Source: Mesostigma viride (taxonomy: Eukaryota > Streptophyta > Mesostigmatophyceae > Mesostigmatales > Mesostigmataceae). From it: a DNA stretch of 64,000 nt. The stretch spans positions 2,520,613 through 2,584,612 of the forward strand of contig RPFO01000041.1 of the NCBI GenBank assembly GCA_009746045.1. Direction: 5' to 3'. The notes beneath the pieces are model-generated. The model made no database searches, was not told the origin of the DNA, and saw only the letters and a program-made list of their open reading frames with translations. Below are positions 35,393 through 44,915 of the stretch, one piece after another (within the stretch, counting starts at the first letter, position 1; every line of letters begins with the position of its first letter). A program made the translations under genes and the position numbers.

Positions 35393-38215
35393 CTATGCGC
35401 CAGAGGCGTCATACTCCTCATAGCCCAGGGGTGGACGTACATAGACATCCTCCTCTAAAGGAGCATACAAGAACGCAGTGCGGACGTCTAATTGATGCAG
35501 AGTATAGCCATGCGTGACTGCAAAAGCAAGAGCCAAACGCACTGTGGAGGAACGAACAGTGGGGCTAAAGATGTCCTGAAAATCAACACCCTCACGCTGG
35601 GCATAGCCCTTGCATACAAAACGTGCTTTCTCACGTCCATCCGACTTACGTGCATACACCCAACGGGAAGGAAGGGCCAAAGTGCCACGAGGAAGAGATG
35701 ACCTACTCACCAAAGAAAAAACCTTGTGAGAACGAATAGAAGCCATCTCGCTATCCATGGCGGACTGCCACGCAGGAAGAGAACGAGCTTGTTGCCAAGA
35801 CTTAGGGACGTCCAGGTCGACACTAGTGGCATACACATCCTCGACCACATCACGAATAGCAGCGTAATTTGGGCAAAAACGGGCCCACTTAGGAGAAGCA
35901 AGACGTTGAGAAGAGGAGGTCCAACCATAGGCGCCATATGTGTCACTAGAGGGACAGTAGCCATCGCCAACATTTTCCTCAATCGTTGCAGCAGCTATCA
36001 CCGAATCCGCCCCTGCCTGGTTGCTGGGCGCTGAAGATGAAGGTCGCTGCAGTGCGTGGATGGCTTGCTGCAAAGCCGTTGCACTCGAAATTTGAGGCGC
36101 AGGCGCAGGCGAGGGCGCAGGAATTCCTTGCGCAACTTGGTTGCCGGCGTCCGGAACCGCATCAGAAATTTCAGAGTCAGGAGCAGCACCCGGACCAGGA
36201 TGCTCAGCGTTGCCACTGCCGTCTGCACCGGTGACAGTGCCCAGCTGTTGGCGAGCCTTGGCCCTGGTGACCGGACCATCAGGTACCGAGTCAGGCACAG
36301 CAGTGACAGGCGGCAGCACTGCAGGCTCAGTGGGTGCAGGCAAAGGTACCAGCGCCACGCCAGATTCCGAGGCAGACTCAGGTGCCGGCAGCTGGAAGTT
36401 GACATCTGGACTCGCGACGTGCAGGGGAGCAGAATTTGCTCGCCAAGTCTCATCGAATGACACATGGAGCCTGCGAATAACGTCACGTGAGCCTGGGCGG
36501 AGAATCAGGTAAGCAGGCGACTCCAAGTCATAGCCCACAAAGATTCCAGCCTGGGCTTTGTCCTCCAGCTTGCCACGTGGCCCTTCTACACGAAAGTAGG
36601 CAGGGCAGCCGAAAATGCGCAAATGCGACAGGTCGGCATCAACGCCTTGAAAAAGGCGATGAGGGCTAGCAGAGTCTGCATTGGCCTCGCATGGCAGCCG
36701 ATTGAGCAGGTAGACAGCACACGCAAAAGCTAGGGCCCAGAAAGTCTTGGGCAGGGTAGCATAATGCAGCATGCACAGTGCCATTCCCATCGCCAAACCC
36801 CACATGCGTTCCGCAACTCCGTTTTGCTGCGGACAGTAGGGGCTGGAAAATTCTTGGTGAACTCGATGGCGAGCACAGAGGGAGCGGAAGTCCTCGGAAA
36901 GAAATACTGCGTCATTGTCGGTCCTTAGAAGCACAGAACTGTCGTAGTAGGGCCTGATATCCCTTGACAGCAGTCGGTCGAAGTGCAGTGGCACCTCACT
37001 CTTCTGGCGCATAGGAAAAGACCAACGCCACCTTGTAGCGTCGTCAGTAATGCCCAGAATGTACTGGGAACCGCCCAGTGATGGCTGCATCGGCCCCATG
37101 ATGTCCCCATGCAGCTTGGCACGAGGCACGGTCGAGCGTGGTTGCCCAGCAGCGAAGGAGCGTCGCCTAATCATGCCAGCAGGGCACGACGGGCAGCCTG
37201 GCGCACCTGGAGCCCGCATGGTAATGTTTGATGCAGGTATGGCCGCCAGCTTGCGAATGCGCTCAGCACCTGCATGTCCAAGTCGCCAGTGCCACAATAG
37301 TGCAGCAGGGTTGTCTGTGGTGTGGTGGGCAGCAGGGGTTGTCACAGTCTGTGATTCTTGCAAACCGTAGACGTTGTTCTGCACCTTGATAGGTACCTTG
37401 CTGCCTGCAAAGCATGCCACGCCCTGCAGTAGGTTCACCTCGTGTCCCTGCTGATGCAGCTGGGCCACGGAAAGAAGCCTTGCACCCAGAGAGGGCACGT
37501 GCAGAGCATGAGGCAGATGCACCACCTTGTTGGCGACTCGTAGCTTGAGCGTCCCCGTCCCCACAGCCTTCAGCCGGCCTCCGGAGCCCTGGATGGCCAG
37601 GTTGGTTGGCTGAACCTTGATAAAGTCAGCCTCCTCAGGGCTCATGTGGCTGGATGCAGCAGAGTCCAGAATCCAGAAAGGTACGCCCGGCACTAGGCGC
37701 GTAGTTGCAAACGCGTAGTCCACGGGAAGCTCAGGAGCCTCCACCGTGTTGTTCGCTGTCGCAGCCTGATTCTTCTTCTGGTTCTTGCGCTTTGGCCTCT
37801 GCTGGCCCTTCTTCCTGCTGAGATGTGGGTACTTGGTATAGCACGTCTCCTCCACATGTCCTTCCTTTCCGCAGAATGTGCAAGTCGGCCTCCCCGGCTT
37901 GGTTGGTTGGCCTGTGCTGTATGCTTGGCCTTGGGCAGCTGCTGGCTCAGGCTTGACCGTGGTGGTGGAGCGCGTCCCCACAAGCAGGTCATCTGCTTCA
38001 AGCATGGCCTTCTTCACCTCCAGCAGCGACATGTCCTCATCGAACCTGGTTGAAACGAGGGCAGGCCTGTACGCATCAGGTAAACCACCTTTCAGCGCAG
38101 CGGCAAAATCATTGTCTGCCAACACCCCCCCCACATCCCTGTACTCACTCAGAAGCAGTTCTGAAGCGGTAGGATAGTCCATCATGGACTGGTTGGGCTG
38201 CTTGGTCAGCCTCAT
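35393..38215 (-). pseudogene. Copia gag C-terminus, protease, integrase and RT N-terminus
   Basis: 940 codons. In order: gag tail with a CCHC knuckle (CTFCGKEGHVEETC); protease (FWILDSAASSHMS; Ala where many copia have Gly in DSG); integrase with the HHCC region (HWRLGHAG ... CPSC) and catalytic Asp, Asp and Glu in LHGDIMG, LRTDNDAVF and QQNGVAERMW; a GKLEDKAQAGIFVGY module; then RT fingers (WVYARKSDG, KARFVCKGYAQ, HQLDVRTAFL). The TAG stop at 35393-35395 is created by the TA-target insertion. The ATG at 38215 overlaps the piggyBac target duplication and is not the natural start. Gag continues upstream at 41081 in the same frame once the piggyBac and one TTAG are subtracted. Confidence 0.93.
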
Positions 38216-38529
38216 TAGCCCCTAAACCGTCCTCGTGCCGATTTTCGACTGCGAGTTTTTCTCATGCCTCACATTCGGCATGAGTTTGTGCGCCCTGTAG
38301 GGATTTGGCGGGAGGGTGTTGGCGGGAACCAACTAGACCACCGAAAAGATTTAGATTCACTCTATCCGTAGGACACTTGTCTGACCGTATTTGACCACCG
38401 TATCAGGGTGGAAACCCTGGTCAAAGTCAACAGGGTACCCTGGTGCATGCAGGTTTGGGCGGTAAAAAAAATTGACAAAAACGTACGAAAACGAAGGATG
38501 CGAAAAAAGGGGGGAGCGCGGACGTAGAC

Positions 38530-39792
38530 ATGGCGGACGAAATGCAGGCAGATATACGGACTTTCAAGGTAAAGAAGGGCATTTTCATGGCAGTGCCTGT
38601 GGAAAAATTCGGACGAGACTGGGCGATAGAGCAGTATGGGGAAAAACACAGCGAGGTACGTTTGCCGGGCAAGGTAGTGACAGTGAACAGGTCCGGAGAT
38701 GGTGCACGGTGCTATTTCCCGGACGACAAGCTCACGTACCCATTCACCCGTGAGCAGATTTTCATATATTCGTGCAGCTCAGATGAGTACGAAGCTCTAG
38801 TGAAAGAATGCGCAGCCAGGAAGGTCCCAACGGCAGGTAGCAGTGACGATGATAGCGAGCAGGGCCAGGATAGCGATTCTGACGCCGGCGAGGACGACGA
38901 CGACAAATCCGAGGATATCGAGCTGCCCACACCGGTCAAGCGACGCGAGCCGGGGAAGCGCGCTGTCGGCAACCCGAAGAAGAACCCAGCCATCAGCCAC
39001 GCCCCGAAAAGGCGCCGTCAGACCAAGGCGGCGGCCAGCGAGAGCGTTGTCTCGGACGCTTCCGATGACGACTTTGTTTACCAGAAGGGTGCGGAGGGTC
39101 CGGTGCCGAGCGGCGAGGCTGAGCTCGATGATTCGTTTTTCTTAACGACACTCCTGCCACTGAGGAGCCAGCCGAGACTGTCTGGAAATCTGGTTTCGGC
39201 AAGCCAGGTGTGTTTCCTTTTCCCGATACTCCGGTGCTGTCGCCGATGACGGGTACCGCCTGCTATCAAAACCTTTCCCCTGCCCAGCTCAAGTTTGGGC
39301 CCCTCGGGCTGTTCTCCCTTTTCTGGTCCCAACGTGATGTCGTGGCCAAGATTGTCAAGGAGACCAACGACTATGCTGAGCTCAAGGGGGCGGGCAAGCC
39401 AGGTGAGCGTGAGTGGCACCCCTTAACAATGCATGAGATGGGCAAATTTCTGGGTGGAGCAGGTGCTGTGCCAACTGTGCTGCGCGCAAGGCAGGAAGCA
39501 CAAGACCTCGGTCATGTGCGAGCACTGTGACATGGCGTTCTGCAGCAACAGCGAGCGGAACTGCTTCGGCCTCTTCCACTCCGGGCAGGTGGAGGGGCTG
39601 GACTTCAACGTGACGAAGCAGCGGGTATGGCAGCGCCTCTCCCAGCGTGGCGAATGCGCCAAGAATTTCAAGGGCGCCACTACCACGAGGGGGGCAGCAG
39701 CCACCACCCGGAAGCTCAAGGGGGTGGCGCGGCGCCGCCATCTCAGGGCGGAGCATGTCCGCCTGGGATATAGTCCTACGGAGGCTGACTAA
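38530..39792 (+). pseudogene. piggyBac transposase remnant lacking the DDE core
   Basis: From ATG at 38530: about 200 residues with an acidic Asp/Ser/Glu stretch and basic patches, as in piggyBac N-termini. A one-base shift near 39141 moves to the frame with SLFWSQRDVVAKIVKET and WHPLTMHEMGKFLG, the typical opening of the DDE_Tnp_1_7 domain (WxPLTxxEMxxFLG). The sequence then jumps, in another frame, straight to a C-terminal cysteine-rich finger (CQLCC, HKTSVMCEHCDMAFC, CFGLFH). The three catalytic Asp regions are gone. A non-autonomous derivative that would need a transposase from elsewhere. Confidence 0.82.
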
Positions 39793-40265
39793 GAATGCTA
39801 GCATTTGTTGCCTACGTGGCATGGCGTTTGGCCTTTCCTGCCCGCGCTCATGCGCGCCGTGTATCACCATGGGCCGGCATGGTTTGAAGTGTGTGTTATT
39901 GTTTCATGGACCCACCTGTGCATGTGTTATTTGGTTTCATGTTGTTAGCCTGCATGGGTTATTGTTTCATGGTCATGTCTTATTAGCTTTCATGTTTATG
40001 CATAACTTGCGCAGTTTGAAAATCTGCTCCGTGATGGTCACAGTGCCACCTATTTCTAGTTGGCAATTTTCAGTGTTACTGCATGCATGGTCCCTTGGTC
40101 ACTAATTTATCTAGGAGTGCTGGAATGTTTTGACTTTGTGTGCAAGGTCCATCATGCATGTAAAAATAAGTACCACAGTATCAGCGGGTCTGCAAGCATT
40201 TACGCTAATTGTGGCATATATTTGTGCCACATAGGCTGGAATAAACAAAATCATGCATGTTTCAT

Positions 40266-40752
40266 GCTTACCTATCATTTCCATGTTCAAAACTGCACTA
40301 GGATGTTTATTCTAGCCCCCCCCAAACTGGTCACTCAGAATAGTCACCAGCTATTTTTAGCATTATCTTGTGGGTCCCTGGGTGAAACAAGACATGTAAG
40401 TGTTTGGATGTAGTGCTTGGGTACAGTTGCAGTCCCCCCTGAAATACAAGGGTGAAATCAAAGGTATACGTGCTCCATCATGCATGATAAGGTTGTGAAC
40501 CCCGTACTCGCGGCCCGCGCGTAGTCGTCTCCAATCATATCCGGCAGGGACCTGTAGTGGTTATGGCAGGTATTGGTGGCACACAGGTTGGAATAAGTGT
40601 TAGCATGCATGTTTGCCCATACTCCATGCTTGCCTATCGTTTCCATGTTCAAAACTGCACTAGGATGCCTATTTTAGCCCCCAAAAAACTCGCGACTCGA
40701 AATAGTCACCAGTTATTTTTAGCACCAGCTGATGGGTCCCTGGGGGAGTTAC
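40266..40752. repeat. Duplicated ~120 bp block in the piggyBac 3' region
   Basis: 40266-40385 and about 40627-40745 share CCATGTTCAAAACTGCACTA, ATAGTCACCAG and GGGTCCCTGGG with several substitutions. An internal direct repeat separated by ~240 bp. Confidence 0.75.
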
Positions 40753-41081
40753 AATTTTTAGTGTTTGTATCCCATCCTAACTAAAAAATCTATCTACAAA
40801 ACCAACCCCAGGGTCAACTCATTGAGGAAAGGGGTCTATCATCCATTATAAGGGTGTCACCGCGCACACTCACCGTACCCCCCTGAGGGGGGGGCTATTT
40901 ATAGAGCAGGGGGGGCTAGCACTGGGACCACCCACTATACCCCCAGGTGGGCCCTAATATGGTTATGCTTGGTTCCTAGTATGGTCTAGAAAAAAAATTT
41001 AGGCTGAATGGGGGCACCTGTGGCGTACTGTGCAACTCGTGACTCATTTTAGTCACGAGTCAAAGACGGTTGAGGGGTTAG

Positions 41082-41442
41082 GGATGTCCTCAGGTCGTGC
41101 TTGTTGCTCTTGGTCAGTTTAGGCTGCTCAAACACCTCCACCAACTTAGCAAAAAGCAAACTGCCCTTTCTCTCACCAATGGTCTTTGCAATCTGGGCTG
41201 CTCTGCCAGTGAGGCACGCCAGCAAGGCTGTGTAAACAACCTTCTCTTGCTTGGGTGTAGCCTCCTCAGGCTTGGTAATGACCCCCTCCAGATCATAGAT
41301 AGGCCTCCAGGTGGGCTTGGAAAAGCTCCTTGGTCTCTCCCCATTTTGGCAGGGAAGAACCATCAAACTTGGGAATTGCCTTGGAACATGCTGGAATAAA
41401 AGAGAGGTACTTGTTTTCCAAAGCAGCAGCAGCAGCAGCCAT
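41082..41442 (-). pseudogene. Copia gag N-terminus, frameshifted
   Basis: ATG at 41442 opens with a run of six Ala, then LENKYLSFIPACSKAIP and KFDGSSLPKWGETKELFQAH, as in copia gag N-termini. After HLEAY one extra base moves the reading to the frame with YDLEGVITKPEEATPKQEKV, which continues to the piggyBac insertion at 41081. It lies 34 bases inside the LTR, the usual place for gag. Confidence 0.85.
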
Positions 41443-41463
41443 GTTGTCAAAGAGAAGCCTCAC

Positions 41464-41476
41464 TCCTCCGATACCA
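41464..41476 (-). promoter_or_regulatory. Copia primer binding site (initiator-Met tRNA type)
   Basis: Directly inside the 5' LTR, in element sense TGGTATCGGAGGA. TGGTATC followed by GGAG resembles the plant-type tRNA-iMet site TGGTATCAGAGC. The gypsy element here has TGGTAGCGGAGG at the same place. Confidence 0.75.
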
Positions 41477-42171
41477 TGTTTTCTTTTATGATCCTTCCTT
41501 GCAGATCACAGGTCAAGATCAAGGCTGCGGAAGTGAGAGACTGAGAGACAAAATGTTCACGCAGAAAATTGGCAGCTTGAGATGCCCTTGCTGCCTTTGT
41601 TCATTTCATTATATAGGCAATTAGGTGGCAAAGGTAGAACTGCCACATGTCAAGCAAGGGTTGCAACACTTCTAGATTCCTAGAATATTTGTTGTGTGAT
41701 TGCCAGATGGCATTTGCTGAAATACAACATAAGGAATGATTGCCATCTGTTAACATGCAAATAACCATAATATGGAACTGCCATCTGTCAATAAACTAAG
41801 CAATGTGTTCTAGGCATTCGCCACATGTCCATGGAATAAAGTATCTAGAATCCTTGTCAGGAATCAAGAAACACTGACGTAAGATCTGACATGACAGTAG
41901 TCACTGTACCATGAATCTACCTCATGAACTAGCAACATGTTCAGGCCAGTTGGCATGCCAGTTGTCAGCACAATTGTCACGTGATATGCTGACACACTAG
42001 TCTACTTGGCAAGACCATAGTGCATATAACTTTGGAAGGCCGTATCTCAGCCATTCGTAGTCCAAATCGAGTAGGAAAAAGTGCTACAAGTCCAGCTATT
42101 CAATCTCTATCAAGCTGACTATATACAAGCACAATGTGGGCAGGGCAGGTGGATACAATAATATCCAGACA
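41477..42171 (-). repeat. Copia 5' LTR (695 bp)
   Basis: An intact LTR on the primer side, starting TGTTTTC and ending CCAGACA on the plus strand (TGTCTGG...GAAAACA in element sense). Confidence 0.95.
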
Positions 42172-42849
42172 AATACCCCAGGGATCGTGTGGCACCTATG
42201 GTCCATAATGCAGGACATTTTCCAAGACTCCGCGGGAGTTAAAAATTATGCCACGGATTCCAATAAATGGCAAGAACTGCGACTTTTCATCATACCTCCT
42301 CTGTGGAGATGGAAATTTTGGGTACAGACATCCACGCTTTCCAACGTGATGTCGACCCCCATCATTTTAAACGTCCGGTATGTGAGTATTCCATTGAACG
42401 GGACGCAGAGACAGTACCCGAGTGCCGCATCCATACTGGAGTCGCTTAACGCTGTTGACGAATCCGGAGTCAGAAAGGTCACGATGTCGTTTCAGAAATC
42501 CGAAATCGAGGCCACGGGACAAACGGTGGGGCTGTTCTATTTGGGATTGACCGAAACCAATTTCGACATGTTTCGCCTGTCCGTCAACGTCGCGTGGTTT
42601 GCCGGGGCCCCGGGCACCATCAAGCTGACACTGCCCGCGGATCTGGCCCCGGTGGACGCGGAGGGGTTCAGCAACGAACGGTGCGTCCTTACGTGGTCGA
42701 TAGACTTCAGCCCGTTATTCACTCCGACCCCGTTCGTCCTCACCATGAACCAGCCTTCCACCAACTCGACGTCGTGGGTGTTTACTTACACCATAACTCC
42801 GACGCCGACGTACTTTTGGCTCACACCCAACAGTTTTGTCCTCAATTGA
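42172..42849 (+). pseudogene. Viral beta-repeat protein, segment after the copia insertion
   Basis: An open frame from the AATAC target copy: TPGIVWHLWSIMQDIFQD at the start, TPTPTYFWLTPNSFVLN before the TGA at 42847-42849. Composition and strand-like phrases (FRLSVNVAWF, APGTIKLTLPADL) match the 22490-26230 protein, so it is probably the same gene continued. However, its frame is offset by one base across the insertion site. The stop lies inside an 18 bp perfect palindrome. The upstream ATG at 42136 belongs to the LTR and is not a real start. Confidence 0.6.
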
Positions 42850-44567
42850 GGACAGTGCAATGCTGTTAATAACTCTCACACACAAAAAAAATTAAATATG
42901 GGGCTTTGAACCATGATCATTTATGATGTGTTTGAGAGTTCCAATGCTTAACATCATCCATATGTGCGCATTTCCTATTTAATTATGAATTGTTACGTGC
43001 AGGGGGGCCTGCATCGGCAACCAAGGAAAACCCTCCACTATAATGCACGAGGGAATGAGACACAAAGACCATGCTTCCAAGGACCGCAAGCGGTCACCAA
43101 ACCCATAGGACACCTCCCTAACATGTGGCAGCCACCCCGGGGCTGCCCATGCTTGGCCACCCCACGGACAGCTATGGCATATGGCCAGGCACCCGATACG
43201 GGCAACTGCACTTGGCAGAGCACTAGGAAAGCTAGCTATGCCAAACTAGGGTAAGGACAGGTTTTCAGTGGCCGAGTAAGGTCCTAGGTCTTCGTAGGAC
43301 GCTTAGGTGACACCATGGTGCTTTAGCACCCTAAGTAGAGCCATGCATGCAATATAAAGGGCTCATTATAGGTATCGCAAAGACGAAGAGCCTATCACAG
43401 CAGCAGAATGCCAACATGACAAGGTCAACTCCTCTACCTAGCTCCCTCTAGAAAAAGGGTTATATGTCAGAAACCAAATAGGCAAGATCCCAGAAAGCCT
43501 GGGAAAAACTTTCAGCAACAAGGCAGCAACAAGAAACTATCCACACGTACGCTTACCATAGCAAGCAAGGCATTGCTTCTAACGCCAGCGTTGGCCATGC
43601 AGATAACGATTACCTTTGCATTGACGGAACGGAAGGAAAAAACGGTGGCCAGCTAACACTCGCCTCTCCCCATTCAACAGCGGCATGAAAATGAAGGGGC
43701 TGGGCATAATACACCATCGAAATCATACAATGTAATCGAATAACAACCTACGACATGTGTTGTCGTAATTTATATGAAGAAACGGATGCGGATGATGTCC
43801 GGAGACGGCTTCTCGACGTGCTCCCAGCGGGCCAGATGCGCGGAAAGGCTCGAAAATTATAAAAGAAAGCATGGGGACGCGCGGGCAGCACCTAGCCTTG
43901 CGGCAAATGAAATCTATGGCTCGCGCCCACCGCCGTCGTCGCCAGGCGCAACGACGATCTGACGACATAAAAACTGGGTATATTTAACACTTCCAACCGC
44001 CCAAAATACTTGTACCCAGAACTCGCCCTTGAACCCGAAAGCGTAACAATACCCACCCTCACGGTATCCGTTGCTAATGTCAAGAAAAAAGCGCGCATCA
44101 CAGAGCAGTATACCGGCTTGTCATGCAATCTACGTCGCCTCCCGTTTTTCTGCAAACTAGACAAATTCCGTTCATCAAAGAATTTTTTAGAGAATCAAAA
44201 GCGATTGCCCCCCAAAAACAGCTTGGGCGGAAGCTCTAGATGTCGATCTATAATTCTGTCTTGGTCCGGGGCAAAACGATCGCCTGTATAGTTCAGGCAA
44301 GCCTCGGACCTGGCTTGACCCCATAGCCGCAATTTGCGGGAACACACGCACGCATTGCAACGTTCCCACCAAAATAGGTACTTTTCTCCACCACATAATT
44401 TACAGGTACGGACGGGTCCTGTCGACCCCAGTACCGCGCCGCGCCGGGTACCGAGTCCATTTTCGCGGGAAAAGGGTCAGATGACCGTTGGGACCAAGGT
44501 TTCGCGCCAATACCTGCTGCTGAAGGTGCTGTCCTTATTGGGAGGATTTTGTCCTCAATTGAGGACA
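42834..44567. other. Segment bracketed by palindrome-bearing direct repeats
   Basis: A 21 bp direct repeat (42834-42854 and 44547-44567) contains the perfect palindrome TGTCCTCAATTGAGGACA. Between the copies lie 1.69 kb without recognisable genes. Viral coding sequence ends at the left copy and resumes just after the right one (44573). This looks like an insertion. If AATT is the target duplication, the ends would be GAGGACA and TGTCCTC (7 bp inverted repeats). Alternatively the palindrome is viral, such as a 3'-end hairpin, duplicated by the event. Confidence 0.55.
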
Positions 44568-44572
44568 TGTGA

Positions 44573-44884
44573 GTTTGGGGCAACTTTGGGAATGCTCCGA
44601 CTCTGTATAAGGTGGATCCAAACACCAATACTCGAACGCGGCTGAATTACTCGGTGGCCTCGGATTCCAGCACGCAACTCTACAAACTCCTCACTAATAA
44701 CGTTTCTTCCAACGACGTCAAGTGGGAGTTGGAATACGATCCAGGGGCACTGCAAGGCCCGATCGGAGCCGCGGGCGCGGGCGCGCAATCTAACGTTCTG
44801 CCAGTGATCGGAAGTGTCGCGCTTCCGGGAGCTAATCCCCTCTCCACTCGCGCCCGAATGACCTCCGCGTACATCGTCCCATAA
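44573..44884 (+). pseudogene. Viral protein fragment (C-terminal)
   Basis: The open frame begins just after the TGA at 44570: VWGNFGNAPTLYKVDPNTNT, then a Ser/Asn-rich stretch, ending TSAYIVP. The first ATG-free part suggests this is the tail of a longer protein, quite possibly the one ending at 42849, although frames do not match directly across the bracketed segment. The next viral gene starts 31 bases downstream on the same strand. No known domain recognised. Confidence 0.5.
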
Positions 44885-44888
44885 ACAT

Positions 44889-44898
44889 CTTATATATA
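44889..44898 (+). promoter_or_regulatory. TATA-like motif before the 1009-residue viral gene
   Basis: CTTATATATA lies about 18-27 bases ahead of the ATG at 44916, in the very short gap after the previous stop. Late promoters of several giant viruses are TATA-like; assignment here is by position only. Confidence 0.35.
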
Positions 44899-44915
44899 CA
44901 GGAGGCATCTGTACC

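Larger units (their letters stand above)
30043..35393. mobile_element. TA-target DNA element with 41 bp terminal inverted repeats
   Basis: Perfect 41 bp inverted ends: 30043-30083 begins GCAATACCCCACCACACTC and 35353-35393 is its reverse complement. A TA duplication lies at 30041-30042 and 35394-35395. It splits the copia RT between the GA and the ELLVWKL phrase; the host codon TAT re-forms when insert and one TA are subtracted. No transposase is recognisable: the longest frame (30833-31429, 198 codons) has no known domain. It is therefore a large non-autonomous element, perhaps of Tc1/mariner or another TA-using group, with several repeats collected inside. Confidence 0.88.
38219..41077 (+). 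mobile_element. piggyBac-like element, internally deleted
   Basis: A 2859 bp element with short inverted ends (CCCCTAAACCGTC at 38219 and GACGGTTGAGGGG ending 41077; 12 of 13 match), flanked by TTAG at 38215-38218 and 41078-41081. The family normally duplicates TTAA and its ends start with CCC. It lies in copia gag without disturbing the frame arithmetic. Inside are the two ends of a piggyBac transposase gene but no catalytic core. A 10 bp palindrome (ACTCGTGACT ... AGTCACGAGT) lies about 15 bp from the right end, and a duplicated ~120 bp block is present. Confidence 0.88.
26231..42171 (-). mobile_element. Ty1/copia retrotransposon carrying three nested insertions
   Basis: A 15.9 kb interval with TG...CA LTRs at both ends and a perfect 5 bp target duplication AATAC (26226-26230 and 42172-42176). 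Coding is on the minus strand in the order gag, protease, integrase, RT, RNase H, the Pseudoviridae/copia order. Insertions lie in the left LTR (26451-28411), in the RT region (30043-35393) and in gag (38219-41077). Without them the element would be about 5.8 kb, a normal copia size. The LTRs differ by three substitutions and a 3-base indel that I found, so the insertion is older than the gypsy element. A one-base frameshift in gag also disables it. Confidence 0.95.
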
